A model generated the notes under the pieces. It had not been told where the DNA came from. It ran no database searches and saw nothing but the letters and a program-made list of their open reading frames with translations. Below are positions 7,589 through 16,981 of a DNA stretch of 64,000 bases, piece after piece. The DNA comes from an uncultured Pedobacter sp. GTDB lineage: Bacteria > Bacteroidota > Bacteroidia > Sphingobacteriales > Sphingobacteriaceae. Where the stretch lies: assembly GCF_946480185.1 (NCBI RefSeq), contig NZ_CAMLIG010000014.1, positions 1 to 64,000 of the forward strand. The letters run 5' to 3'. The stretch's first letter is position 1. The number at the start of each line of letters is the position of its first letter. The translations under genes and the position numbers were made by a program.

Positions 7589-8515
7589 TTATTGATAAAC
7601 TTTTTCGATAGCCATTTGCATTTTACCAAGCATTTGAGGTACTAAAGCAAACGGGTCATAAGGTTTGCCACGTACCAACAATGTTTCTACAGGTAAGAAT
7701 CCTTTATAACCGCCATTTTTTATGATTTTAATCAGTTTTACATAATCCGTTTGAATTGGGTTTCCAATCTCATAAGGACTTTCTTTAACCTGCCAGTTTA
7801 CCGCATATGGTATTAACTCGGCAATGTCTTTATAGGGATCAGCGGTTCTAAAATTACCAGTATCAATAATTAAACCTGCCCATTTAGAATTTACGCCGTT
7901 AATTACATATTTGCACTGTTCGGCAGTTTGCAACATATCTCCATGATTTTGGATGCCAATTTTAACACCGTATTTTTCTCCGTAAGCGGCACATTCTTTA
8001 TAGCTTTCAATCATCCAATCAGCAACTTCTTTCCATTTATTTTCATATCCTTTTGGAATTTCTCCCGAAAACAAACGAACTACAGGTATTCCCATTTTAT
8101 GGGCCGCAACAATCCAGTTTTTAGCTAACTCTACTCCAGTGGCTCTAACTTTGGGATCTGGCGATGCAAAATCATTTCTAATTCCGGTGCCGGTTAAGGT
8201 AATCCCAAGTTCGGCAGCTCTATCTTTAAACTTTTTAAGATAATCATCTGAAGGAACATCAGGATAAGTAGGAAAGAAATAAGCGGTAGGATCCAAAGCT
8301 TTGATTTGATTAGCTTTGCACCAATCAAGCAGATTAAATAAGGAATAAACCTGTTGTTTATTTCTCGCATCTTTAGCTACCAACAAATCGCTAAATGAAT
8401 AAGCGTTTAATGAGGGAATTAATGGGTACGTTTTCGTTTTTTTTTGTGCTAAACTTACGGTTGAAGAAAAAAGTAGCGCTAAACCTGCAACAATAGATAT
8501 TTTTAAATGTTTCAT
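7589..8515 (-). CDS. Exported sugar isomerase/epimerase-like TIM-barrel protein
   Basis: A 308-residue protein of the AP-endonuclease-2/xylose-isomerase-like TIM barrel superfamily, exported by a signal peptide ending near VSLAQ (23). Barrel landmarks are LIPSLNAYSF (about 32-41), GIQNHGD, LIIDTGNF and FLPVETL near the C-terminus, giving the His, Asp and Glu pattern of metal-dependent sugar epimerases. Cytoplasmic relatives act on keto sugars. Exported copies in Bacteroidota often sit beside DUF1080 and ThuA proteins and are thought to act on 3-keto-glycosides. The neighbours here (ThuA-like, aldo/keto reductase, DUF1080 fusion across the locus) agree with that, but the reaction is inferred. 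It lies between GH5 and the TolB-like gene with gaps of 13 and 23 bases. Confidence 0.78.
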   Translation of the reverse strand: MKHLKISIVAGLALLFSSTVSLAQKKTKTYPLIPSLNAYSFSDLLVAKDARNKQQVYSLFNLLDWCKANQIKALDPTAYFFPTYPDVPSDDYLKKFKDRAAELGITLTGTGIRNDFASPDPKVRATGVELAKNWIVAAHKMGIPVVRLFSGEIPKGYENKWKEVADWMIESYKECAAYGEKYGVKIGIQNHGDMLQTAEQCKYVINGVNSKWAGLIIDTGNFRTADPYKDIAELIPYAVNWQVKESPYEIGNPIQTDYVKLIKIIKNGGYKGFLPVETLLVRGKPYDPFALVPQMLGKMQMAIEKVYQ

Positions 8516-8538
8516 TTTGAATGATTTTGATGCTATAC

Positions 8539-10038
8539 TTAAAAAGTTCCGTTACTTACAAAAGCGATTTTTTTACCGTCAGGAGACCAGCTTGGAACAT
8601 TTAAACTCCCTTGTCCGCCATATAAGTAAGAAATAACCTTAGGTTGCCCACCTGCAACGGGCATTAATTTGATATAAACCCGCTCGTAAAATGGGTGCTT
8701 TTCTGCCGGTACATCTTTAGAAAAGGAAATGAAAACTAGCCATTTACCGTCTGGCGATACATGTGGAAACCAATTGTTAAATTCGTCAAACGTCAATTGC
8801 GTTTGGTTTTTGCCGTTGGCATCCATTTTCCAAACCTGCATCAAACCGGTACGGGTAGAGCAGAAATAGATGGTTTTTCCGTCTGGAGAATATTCAGACC
8901 CATCATCCAATCCTTTGGTGTTGGTAAGCGGAGTTTCCTTTCCGCCATCTTTAGAGATTTTATAGATGTCAAAATCTCCATTACGTTCTGCCGTGTAAAT
9001 TAAAGTTGAATTATCTGGCGACCAGCCATGGAAATAAGATGGGCTTTTATCGGTAATTCTTTTTGGAGTACCACCCGTAACGGGTAGCGTATAAACATTA
9101 GATTTACCGCCGTCTTCTGTTTGGTTGCTGATCCCTATTTGCTTTCCATCGAAAGAAAGTACATGGTCATTATTGTTTTTGGTAGCAAAATCGGTATTAA
9201 TAACCGTAGCCGTTCTGCTGTTGATATCAAAATTATATAATTTACCTTCTTGGTTATAGATTAAACTTTTGCCGTCTGGTGTCCAGTTTGGAGCCTGAAA
9301 AGAACCTGTATAATTGGATACCACTTCTCTATGGCCGGTGGCAACGTCCATAATCTCTAAGGCACTACCTAAATAATCTTTGTATTGAATTAAGTTTGCC
9401 GGTGCAGGATTAAAAATTCTGGTATTGCTAAATTCTGCTTCTTCAGAAAATTTATTTGTGTGCGGACAAACAAACAAACCTGCAACTACATTGTCGCCTA
9501 AATTGATGTTGTTGATTACTTCTGTTTGATAAATTTCTCCAAAATGAGCGGCGGACATGGTGTACGTATTTCCTTTTTTCTCTAGCTGTAAAACATCAGG
9601 AGCATTAATCTTCATTTTAATTTCTTTCAAAATCGCTCCTGTTGAAGTTCTGTACTGTAAAGAAGCTAAACCATCGCCGTGTACGGCACAAACCACTGTT
9701 GCCGAGTTTGGTGCGTTTGAAGTTCTAATCATTAAACCCGCTTTGCGGTGCAATTCATGCCCTTCGCCAATAAATTTAAACTGTGTTTGAAGAATGAAAT
9801 CGCCATTCATTTTTTTACTGAGGAAAGAGAAACTGTCTTGAGCGAACCAAATATTAGAACCGGTTCCACTAATGCGATAAGTTTGCGAGGGTTCATAATA
9901 ACTTGCCGAACCTTTTATTTGTGGTTTTCCGATGTCTAAAAATTGATCAAACGACCCAACTTTAGCATTCGGAACCTGAGCCTTAACTGCCAAAAAAAAG
10001 GGAATAAATAAGCTTAACAATAGCAATTTTGATTTCAT
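8539..10038 (-). CDS. TolB-like six-repeat propeller with N-terminal beta-sandwich, exported
   Basis: A 499-residue exported protein; the signal peptide ends near LAVKAQ (21). Residues about 25-205 form a concanavalin-like sandwich (SQTYRISGTG, IWFAQDSF, RKAGLMIR, VHGDGLASLQYR) closely resembling the stand-alone protein at 36688-37509. Residues about 240-499 carry six WD40-like TolB repeats, each with an SPDGK- or TPDGK-type turn (for example NWTPDGKSLIYN, HGWSPDNSTLIYT, HVSPDGKWLVF, SWSPDGKKIAF). Such propellers bind ligands or proteins and usually have no enzyme active site. No catalytic motif was recognised. It could bind glycans in the periplasm or on the surface. It follows the aldo/keto reductase after 5 bases, so it is firmly within the operon. 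Confidence 0.75.
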   Translation of the reverse strand: MKSKLLLLSLFIPFFLAVKAQVPNAKVGSFDQFLDIGKPQIKGSASYYEPSQTYRISGTGSNIWFAQDSFSFLSKKMNGDFILQTQFKFIGEGHELHRKAGLMIRTSNAPNSATVVCAVHGDGLASLQYRTSTGAILKEIKMKINAPDVLQLEKKGNTYTMSAAHFGEIYQTEVINNINLGDNVVAGLFVCPHTNKFSEEAEFSNTRIFNPAPANLIQYKDYLGSALEIMDVATGHREVVSNYTGSFQAPNWTPDGKSLIYNQEGKLYNFDINSRTATVINTDFATKNNNDHVLSFDGKQIGISNQTEDGGKSNVYTLPVTGGTPKRITDKSPSYFHGWSPDNSTLIYTAERNGDFDIYKISKDGGKETPLTNTKGLDDGSEYSPDGKTIYFCSTRTGLMQVWKMDANGKNQTQLTFDEFNNWFPHVSPDGKWLVFISFSKDVPAEKHPFYERVYIKLMPVAGGQPKVISYLYGGQGSLNVPSWSPDGKKIAFVSNGTF

Positions 10039-10043
10039 AATAT

Positions 10044-11039
10044 TTAGGATAAAATTTGGTTGATTACTTTTAATTCCGTCTCAGAAAAATGGCGGTTTTC
10101 TAAACATTTTATAGAATCCGATACTTGCGCAGATTTGCTTGCGCCTAATATGACAGACGTAATTCGTGGGCCCTTTAAAATCCACGATAAAGCCATTTGA
10201 GCTAAATTTTGTTCTCGCTCTTGGGCGATGAGGTTTAATTTTCTAACTTTTTCAATTTTCTCGGCATCCAAATAATCCTCTTCAATAGCCCCGTTTCCGC
10301 GATGACTTGCCACTCTGGAATCTTTAGGGATTCCGTGTAAATATTTGTTGGTTAACAAGCCTTGTGCAAGAGGAGAGAAGGAAATGCATCCCACTCCGTT
10401 TTCCTCCAACACATCCAATAAGCCATCCTCAACCCAACGGTCAAACATGGAATATTTAGGTTGATGGATAAGGCAGGGCGTTCCTAATTCTTTTAATATT
10501 TTAAAAGCTTGTGTGGCTTCTGCCGGCTCATAACTGGAAATGCCAATATAAAGCGCCTTACCCTGGCGGACCATCAGGTCTAAGGTGGCCATGGTTTCTT
10601 CTAAAGGCGTTTCAGGATCTGGACGGTGATGGTAGAAAATATCTACATAGTCTAATCCCATCCTTTTTAAGCTTTGATCTAAACTGGCAACTAAATACTT
10701 TTTTGAACCCCAATCTCCGTAAGGCCCGGGCCACATTCCCCAACCTGCTTTTGTGGAAATAATCAATTCATCCCGATAAGGAAGAAAATCTTGCTTAAGG
10801 ATTCTTCCGAAATTTGACTCTGCAGAACCTGCTGGCGGTCCATAATTATTAGCTAAATCAAAATGGGTGATTCCGTTATCAAATGCGGTGTGCAAAATAT
10901 CACGGGCTACCTCGTAATCATCAATATCCCCGAAGTTATGCCAAAGTCCCATTGACAATGCAGGCAATAGCAAACCGCTTTTGCCACAACGGTTGTAAAC
11001 CATTTTATCATATCTATTTTCTGAAGGAATATATGTCAT
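10044..11039 (-). CDS. Aldo/keto reductase, YghZ/Gpr-like
   Basis: NADPH-dependent reductase of the subfamily that includes E. coli YghZ (L-glyceraldehyde-3-phosphate reductase) and potassium-channel beta subunits. The 331-residue product has no signal peptide, so it is cytoplasmic. The catalytic tetrad is visible: Asp61 (FDLANNYG), Tyr66, Lys97 (IISTKAGWGMWPG) and His138 (DIFYHHRPD). The cofactor-binding half shows FSPLAQGLLT and SVILGASK. The N-terminus NRCGKSGLLLPALSMGLW is typical of the YghZ group. It is the only clearly cytoplasmic enzyme of its operon, between ThuA-like and TolB-like genes, and may reduce an aldehyde or keto sugar released by them. That link is contextual. Confidence 0.88.
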   Translation of the reverse strand: MTYIPSENRYDKMVYNRCGKSGLLLPALSMGLWHNFGDIDDYEVARDILHTAFDNGITHFDLANNYGPPAGSAESNFGRILKQDFLPYRDELIISTKAGWGMWPGPYGDWGSKKYLVASLDQSLKRMGLDYVDIFYHHRPDPETPLEETMATLDLMVRQGKALYIGISSYEPAEATQAFKILKELGTPCLIHQPKYSMFDRWVEDGLLDVLEENGVGCISFSPLAQGLLTNKYLHGIPKDSRVASHRGNGAIEEDYLDAEKIEKVRKLNLIAQEREQNLAQMALSWILKGPRITSVILGASKSAQVSDSIKCLENRHFSETELKVINQILS

Positions 11040-11049
11040 TTGTTAAATG

Positions 11050-11823
11050 TTATTTTTTACCTGTTGCTGCCCAAAAAATTCCAGCATAAACGTGATCTAA
11101 AAAAGCTGTGTTTGTATAATCCGTAGGTTGATGGCCTAATTCAGTGTAAAATGATCTTCCGCCATCATAATCATGATACCATGCTATCGGATGTAAATTG
11201 CCCATTCCAACGCCTTTTAAATTTCTATCTGGCCATTCTACTTTTGGGTTGTAGCTAGTTTCATCAACGGCAAGAATGTAGGTAAGATCTTTCACCTGTT
11301 CCGGACCAAACTCGTACCATTCATCTGTCCATAATTGGCCGTCTGTAAAGCCGTTTAAACCGATGAAATTATTTTTGGTTAACCTTAATTTTGCAGTTTG
11401 TATTGCCGGGTGGATATGGAACATTCTGCCCACCAATTTGTTGTACCAAGCCCAATCATATTCTGTATCTGATGCACTGTGAATACCAACATATCCTTTG
11501 TCCGATTCTATAAATTTCTCTATTGCTTTTTGTTCATCGGCGTTAAAGATATCTCCAGTGGTATTTAAAAATATAATCACTTGAAAATTCTGGAGATACT
11601 TTTCTGTAATAGGAACTCCATCCTGATTCCATGTTACGTTAAAGAAGTTCTTCTCGCCTAAAGCTTTTATTGCACTAACGCCATCATTTATAGATTCATG
11701 GTGCCAACCAGCAGTTTTTGTGATTAATAAGGCGTTAAACTGTTTTTTGGCTTGCGCCGAAGATTGCATCGCGTAAAAGCAAGATAGAAGGATAAAATAA
11801 AGACAATGGTTTTTCATTTTCAT
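11050..11823 (-). CDS. ThuA-like domain protein, exported
   Basis: A 257-residue ThuA-like protein with a class-I glutamine amidotransferase-like fold, exported by a signal peptide ending near SSAQA (24). Family motifs: LLITKTAGWHHESI (about 32-45), VTWNQDG, VIFLNTTGD, FIESDKGYVGIHSASD, and WYHDYDGGRSFYTELGH. ThuA was named for trehalose/sucrose utilisation in rhizobia. Relatives in Bacteroidota usually accompany DUF1080 proteins and TIM-barrel epimerases in the handling of 3-keto sugars. Exact chemistry is unknown. ATG codons at positions 1 and 3 are both possible starts. The gap to the upstream GH3 gene is 30 bases. Confidence 0.85.
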   Translation of the reverse strand: MKMKNHCLYFILLSCFYAMQSSAQAKKQFNALLITKTAGWHHESINDGVSAIKALGEKNFFNVTWNQDGVPITEKYLQNFQVIIFLNTTGDIFNADEQKAIEKFIESDKGYVGIHSASDTEYDWAWYNKLVGRMFHIHPAIQTAKLRLTKNNFIGLNGFTDGQLWTDEWYEFGPEQVKDLTYILAVDETSYNPKVEWPDRNLKGVGMGNLHPIAWYHDYDGGRSFYTELGHQPTDYTNTAFLDHVYAGIFWAATGKK

Positions 11824-11853
11824 GATTTGAGTTTATTAGGGCTGTTGATTGTC

Positions 11854-14139
11854 TTATTGCGCAACATAAACCAATCTTTTCTTTTGGTTGCCTATGGTAA
11901 TATCAAAATCGCCAGGCTCGGTTCTCCATTTTAGATCTTTACCTATAAAAGCTAAATCTTTGGCCGGTAACTTAAAAGTTACTTCTTTTGATTCGCCAGG
12001 AGCTAAGTATATTTTAGTGAAGTCTCTTAACCTTCTTACAGATGGCGTGATGGAAGCAATTAGGTCAGAGCTGTACATTTCCACTGTTTCTTTTCCTGCC
12101 ATTTTACCAGTATTGGTTACGGTTACTTTGACCTCTACTGATCCTTTTGGAGTTAATTTATCTGCCGAAAAAGTGATGGGACTATAATTAAATGTGGTAT
12201 AGCTTAACCCAAACCCGAAAGGAAATTGTGGGTGAAATTCTTCAGAATAAATCTGGGGGCTGGCACTTTCAAAAACTTCATCCAAGTATTTATGATCGTA
12301 GGTTACTAAAGAGTTCGGGTACTTTGGATAAGTGATCGGCAACTTTCCGGATGGATTATAATCGCCAAATAAAACATCGGCAATGGCGTTTGCGCCTTGT
12401 TCTCCTGGCCAATAAGCCAATATAATTCCACTTAAAAGAGGTTCAATTTTTCTGATGATACGTGGCCTTCCTTCGGTGAAAACCGCAATAATTGGTTTGT
12501 TTAGTTTACTTAGCTCTGTAACCAATTTCAATTGGTTGTCCGGTAGATCTAAGTCTTCAATATTTCCCGGGGTTTCTGCATAAGCATCTTCGCCTAAACA
12601 AACTACAATTTCATCAGCATCTTTTGCTGCTTCAACAGCTTGGGCAATTTCCTCATCTCCACCTTTAAAATTGGTACCTAAAGCGTAGCTTGTGCTTTTA
12701 GCTTTTTGCTGGATTGCCTGTGTAATGGTTAATTGATTTTTAGAGAAAAATTGAGCATTAGTTCCTTGCCAAGAGTAAGTCCATGCTCCGTTTAGTGTAG
12801 ATAAAGATTTTGCGCCCGGACCGGTGATAAATATTTTTTTATCCTTGGCCAAAGGAAGCGCATTCTTGTCGTTTTTTAATAGCGTGATAGATTCTCTAGC
12901 TGCATCTAAAGCAACGTTTTGATATTCTGGGCGACCAAAGTTTTTAGCAGCTTCTTTTTCTACGTAAGGATTATCAAATAAACCTAAATCATATTTTAGC
13001 TGTAAAACTCTCCTTACAGATTCGTTAATTCTAGCTATCGGAATTCTTTTTTCTTGGACCAACTCTATTAAATATTTACTAAAATCTAAATCACTTGGTA
13101 CAATACATAAGTCGATGCCAGCATCTACAGATTGATAAACAGCTTCTTTATAAGAACTAGCAACTCTATGTCTTTCTGCCAGTTTTTTAACATCTTCCCA
13201 ATCAGAAATTACCACGCCTTTAAATCCTAGTTCACCTCTTAGTACATTGGTTAATAAATATTTGTTGGCATGTACTGGTATTCCATTCACTTCTGCCGAG
13301 TTTACCATTACCGTTCTGGTACCTGCTTTTACTGCCGCCGCAAATGAGGGTAAAAAGAACTCTCTTAAAGTGATGTCGGGGATTAATGCAGATGACCTGT
13401 CTTTGCCAGAAGTTGGAAAAGAGTAGCCGATGAAATGTTTCATACAGGCTGCAACATGGTCGATGCTTTTTAAATCATTGCCTTCGTAACCTTCAATTTC
13501 GGCTACACCCATTTTTTTAACCAAATTAATATCCTCGCCAAAAGTTTCTGCTAAACGAGGCCAAAGTGGCTGTCTGCCGGCATCTAAAACCGGAGAAAAA
13601 TTATAACGGATGCCACTTGCTCTTACCTCTTTAGCAGTGATTTGTGCGCCAAGCTTTGCGAGGGCAGTATTTCTTGTAGCGGCCAAACCCAAGTTATGCG
13701 GGAAAATTGTAGAGCCTAAAGTGTAATCTGCACCATGTACCGCATCAATTGCATAAAGCAAAGGAATTTTTAACCTCGACTCTTTCATGTTGATGGTTTG
13801 GATTTCATCCAACATTTTGTGCCAGTTTTGTAAAGAGTAGGCATGCCCAATTACGTTTTGAAAAGACCCAACTTTGTGGCTTAACATCACGTTTCTTAAT
13901 TTGTCTTTATCTATCACCAAAGAATCGCCAACTTCAGTGGCTACCATTCCAATGGTGATATTGGTCATTTGCCCGATCTTTTCTTCTAAAGTCATCTTTG
14001 AAATGAGGCTTTCAATTTTATTGGATGTGGTTTGGGCGTTTGCACTAACCTGTTGTAATAAAATAAAACCGATTAATAAACTTAAACGGCTTGCTTTCTT
14101 TAAAAATGGATTCATATTGTTTTTTGATTTATTATTCAT
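11854..14139 (-). CDS. GH3 beta-glycosidase
   Basis: Exo-acting retaining beta-glycosidase of family 3 (beta-glucosidase or beta-xylosidase activity), exported to the periplasm. The 761-residue protein has a signal peptide ending near SANAQ (36); a second ATG at 14115 (residue 9) would also give a normal signal. GH3 N-domain: AIDAVHGADYT (130-140), FSPVLDAGR, KHFIGYSFPTSGKD, nucleophile Asp313 in VVISDWEDV. GH3 C-domain: probable acid/base Glu522 in the AYAETPG loop. A fibronectin-III-like domain closes the protein (KVTVTNTGKMAGKE, about 665-750). It is the second gene of the minus-strand operon, 18 bases after the other GH3. The two share family architecture but differ strongly in sequence, implying different linkages or sugars. 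Confidence 0.92.
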   Translation of the reverse strand: MNNKSKNNMNPFLKKASRLSLLIGFILLQQVSANAQTTSNKIESLISKMTLEEKIGQMTNITIGMVATEVGDSLVIDKDKLRNVMLSHKVGSFQNVIGHAYSLQNWHKMLDEIQTINMKESRLKIPLLYAIDAVHGADYTLGSTIFPHNLGLAATRNTALAKLGAQITAKEVRASGIRYNFSPVLDAGRQPLWPRLAETFGEDINLVKKMGVAEIEGYEGNDLKSIDHVAACMKHFIGYSFPTSGKDRSSALIPDITLREFFLPSFAAAVKAGTRTVMVNSAEVNGIPVHANKYLLTNVLRGELGFKGVVISDWEDVKKLAERHRVASSYKEAVYQSVDAGIDLCIVPSDLDFSKYLIELVQEKRIPIARINESVRRVLQLKYDLGLFDNPYVEKEAAKNFGRPEYQNVALDAARESITLLKNDKNALPLAKDKKIFITGPGAKSLSTLNGAWTYSWQGTNAQFFSKNQLTITQAIQQKAKSTSYALGTNFKGGDEEIAQAVEAAKDADEIVVCLGEDAYAETPGNIEDLDLPDNQLKLVTELSKLNKPIIAVFTEGRPRIIRKIEPLLSGIILAYWPGEQGANAIADVLFGDYNPSGKLPITYPKYPNSLVTYDHKYLDEVFESASPQIYSEEFHPQFPFGFGLSYTTFNYSPITFSADKLTPKGSVEVKVTVTNTGKMAGKETVEMYSSDLIASITPSVRRLRDFTKIYLAPGESKEVTFKLPAKDLAFIGKDLKWRTEPGDFDITIGNQKKRLVYVAQ

Positions 14140-14157
14140 TTGGATATAGCTTAGGCA

Positions 14158-16437
14158 CTAATCTGTTAGTTCAAATTTTATTTTTTGGTCTTTAATCATC
14201 ACATAAAAGTCTCCACTCTCTAAGTGGCGCATTCCATTTGCATCGGGGAAACTTAAATCCCTCATGGGATCTATCTCAAATTGGAATATCCTTTTCTCGC
14301 CAACTTTTAAAGTTTCCTTTTCAAAAAACTTTAACTCTTTCATAGGGCGAGTGATAGACGCAACAGGATCTGAAATAAACCACATTGCGGTTTCCTTACC
14401 GTCCATTTTGCCGGTATTTGTTATCTCTACTTGAGCTGTGATTTTCTGATTCTTTTTAACGACGCTATCAGACAAAGAAACTTTACCGTAAGTAAAGTTG
14501 GTATAGCTTAAACCATGTCCGAACCAGTACATTGGCTCAGATGAAATATCCTGATAGCCACCTAATTTTGGACGGGCAGATTGTCTCATGTTATAATAAA
14601 TCGGTATTTGACCTGTGGCCAAAGGAAAGGTAATAGCGAGTTTTCCTGAGGGATTTAAACGTCCTGAAACTAAACCAGCCACAGCACTTCCACCGGCAAT
14701 ACCAGGTTGCCAAATCTCAAGCATGGCGTCAGATATTTTGTCTAATCTTCCTAATTCTATCGGTCGGCCATTTGATAAAATAAGGATAATTGGTTTTCCT
14801 GTTTTTCTTAATTCTGCTACTAATTTTTCTTGAATTGCTGGTAAAGCAAGGGTAGATCTAGATGCGTTTTCTCCACTCCAGCTTTTCTTTTCTCCAATGC
14901 AAATAATAACTACATCCGATTTATTGGCCATTGCAATGGCATCTGCAAATCCTCTTTCGTCTTTTCCTTCAAAATCACAACCCCGGGCATAATTGAGTGT
15001 TGCTTTTCCTTTAAATTCTTTTTGAAAACCAGCCATTAGTGTTTCTACAGAAGATGGAATTCCTTGTCCTTCCCAAGATCCCATCAGGTTAATGCTGTCC
15101 TTAACCATTGGACCTATTAATGCAATTTGTTTGATAGACTTAGCTAGTGGTAAAGTCTGGCGCTCGTTTTTAAGCAAAACCATAGATTCTTCTGCCAATT
15201 TAGAAGCAACAGCCATACTTTGTGGCTGATAATAACGGTCTTTTTCTGGCAATTCCTCTACGTAAGGTTTGTCAAATAAACCTAATCTAAATTTTAACCT
15301 TAAAATTCGGCGTACTGCTTCGTTTATTTGGGCTTCTGATATTTTACCTTCTTTTACCAGTTGTGGCAAATGCTCAATGTACAGGTTGTCCACCATGTCC
15401 ATTTCTACACCGGCGGTAAAGGCTTTAAGAGTTGCATCGGCTCCGTCTTTAGCAAAACCTTGTGCAATTAAATTTTCTATAGATCCCCAATCAGAAACTA
15501 CAAAGCCATCGTGTTTCCACCGATCTTTTAAAATTTCTGTAAGTGTGTAGTGATTTGCAGAGGCGGGAATGCCACTAATGTCATTAAAGCCGCTCATAAA
15601 AGTTGCGGCTCCGGCTTTTGCACCAGCTTCATAAGGAGGCATAAATGTTTCCCACATCGTTTGTGCAGATACATCTGCGTAATGATAATCTCTTCCACCT
15701 TCTGATAAACTGTAACCTATATAATGTTTTAAGCAAGCCGCTATAGAATATGGATCTGAAAGTTTACTGCCTTGATAACCTTTAATAGAAGCTACTCCAA
15801 AAACGGCGTTAGTATAAGGGTCTTCTCCGTAACCTTCAGCTACACGTCCCCATCTAGGATCACGGGCCACATCAACCATAGGGGAAAAAGTCCAGTCCAC
15901 ACCGGATAACTTGGATTCTTTAGCAGCAACCGAGGCAGCTTGCTGTACCAATTTAGGATTCCACGAACAGGCTTGGGCTAATGGGATAGGGTAAACTGTA
16001 CGATAACCGTGAATGACATCAAATCCCATTAAAATTGGAATCCCTAAACGAGATTCGTTCATCGCTTTCCGCATAATATCATTACGAAATACTGGGCTTA
16101 TGCTCCGATAAATCAAAGAACCTATTTCTGGTCTTACCGCTTTTTTACTGGCTTCTATATTATTTGCATTGGCATTTTTGCCATAAGTCCATTGGTTGGT
16201 TTGAAGAATTTTTTCCTCTAAAGTCATTCTGCTTAAAAGGTCTTCTATACGTTGTTCAATTGCTGTGTTTTTGTCTTTGTATATAATGGTTTCCTCTTGC
16301 TTTTCTACGGATCTTAATTTTGTTTGAGCAGTAAGGCTTAAAGTAATTAAAGTTGCAAAAGTTAGGACTATAAGTTTAGGCCCAATTAGATAAAAGGTGT
16401 TTATTCGTAGAAAGTTTGTTCTCAAAGACAAGATCAT
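14158..16437 (-). CDS. GH3 beta-glucosidase (BglX-type)
   Basis: First gene of the seven-gene minus-strand operon. The 759-residue exported GH3 enzyme has a long N-terminal region with a hydrophobic segment (KLIVLTFATLITLSLTAQ) ending near residue 38. Motifs: MGFDVIHGYRTVYPIPLAQ (137-155), MVDVARDPRWGR (187-198), nucleophile Asp316 in VVSDWGS, KHYIGYSLSEGGRDY, and a probable acid/base in GEKKSWSGENASR. It ends in a fibronectin-III-like domain (ITNTGKMDGKE). It is closest in style to the BglX-like enzyme at 46037, with HGYRV/T..PIPL and SDWGS shared, and probably releases glucose or xylose from short oligomers. It is driven by a copy of the shared regulated promoter about 105 bases upstream. 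Confidence 0.92.
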   Translation of the reverse strand: MILSLRTNFLRINTFYLIGPKLIVLTFATLITLSLTAQTKLRSVEKQEETIIYKDKNTAIEQRIEDLLSRMTLEEKILQTNQWTYGKNANANNIEASKKAVRPEIGSLIYRSISPVFRNDIMRKAMNESRLGIPILMGFDVIHGYRTVYPIPLAQACSWNPKLVQQAASVAAKESKLSGVDWTFSPMVDVARDPRWGRVAEGYGEDPYTNAVFGVASIKGYQGSKLSDPYSIAACLKHYIGYSLSEGGRDYHYADVSAQTMWETFMPPYEAGAKAGAATFMSGFNDISGIPASANHYTLTEILKDRWKHDGFVVSDWGSIENLIAQGFAKDGADATLKAFTAGVEMDMVDNLYIEHLPQLVKEGKISEAQINEAVRRILRLKFRLGLFDKPYVEELPEKDRYYQPQSMAVASKLAEESMVLLKNERQTLPLAKSIKQIALIGPMVKDSINLMGSWEGQGIPSSVETLMAGFQKEFKGKATLNYARGCDFEGKDERGFADAIAMANKSDVVIICIGEKKSWSGENASRSTLALPAIQEKLVAELRKTGKPIILILSNGRPIELGRLDKISDAMLEIWQPGIAGGSAVAGLVSGRLNPSGKLAITFPLATGQIPIYYNMRQSARPKLGGYQDISSEPMYWFGHGLSYTNFTYGKVSLSDSVVKKNQKITAQVEITNTGKMDGKETAMWFISDPVASITRPMKELKFFEKETLKVGEKRIFQFEIDPMRDLSFPDANGMRHLESGDFYVMIKDQKIKFELTD

Positions 16438-16540
16438 AATTTATTAAGCATTAGAAACAGATTGAAATACAATCGCATTTTAGGTTGATTAAATTTGAAT
16501 ACGTTTAATTAGTTAAGAGTTGTTGTTTGGTTTTAATATT

Positions 16541-16640
16541 GGTTAAGCAAACATGATAAGATATTTGGTTTCGGAAGGGCTTTAAACATACTAAATGCGG
16601 GGCTAAAATGTATTTTTTGATGTTTTCTATGTATATAAAT
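16541..16640. repeat. Direct repeat, copy 1 (proximal to GH3 operon)
   Basis: About 100 bases starting GGTTAAGCAAACATGATAAG and ending near GATGTTTTCTATGTATATAA. It matches 16982-17080 with only scattered substitutions. It contains a complete regulated promoter on the minus strand. Confidence 0.85.
16548..16602 (-). promoter_or_regulatory. Regulated promoter of the seven-gene GH3-GH5 operon
   Basis: Read on the minus strand: CCCC (16599-16602), ATGT in the ACAT position (16586-16589), CCC (16577-16579), and -7 box CATGTTTG (16548-16555). Distances to the -7 box are 47, 34 and 24 bases. The start codon at 16437 is about 105 bases downstream. Confidence 0.6.
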
Positions 16641-16981
16641 GTTAAAAAGACGCTTAATCTGCAACATTTAGTCATTAAGGAATATTTTAGGCTCTTTGTT
16701 AAAACGGCAAAAATTAACTTCACAAAATTTTAAAAGAAGAATTGGAATCATTAAATGAAACGAATTTTTAATTAGGATGGAGAGTGGTATAACAGCGTTG
16801 ATGCTGGAAGCAAAACTGTAGTTTCTTGTTTTTTTATTGCGCTATATTTGAAAAATGGCCACATTATCAAACAGTTGCTGTTTTATTTAAGAAAGACATT
16901 CGGATAAGTTTAGATAAGAACTACCTTTCTGTAAAGAATGCTTGTATTTACAGAATGAAGTTTACAGATAGATTTGAAATC

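Noticed and set aside
16505..16723. 72-codon minus-strand frame
   Set aside because: It runs through the promoter repeat, has no recognisable domain and its content follows the repeat rather than coding constraints.
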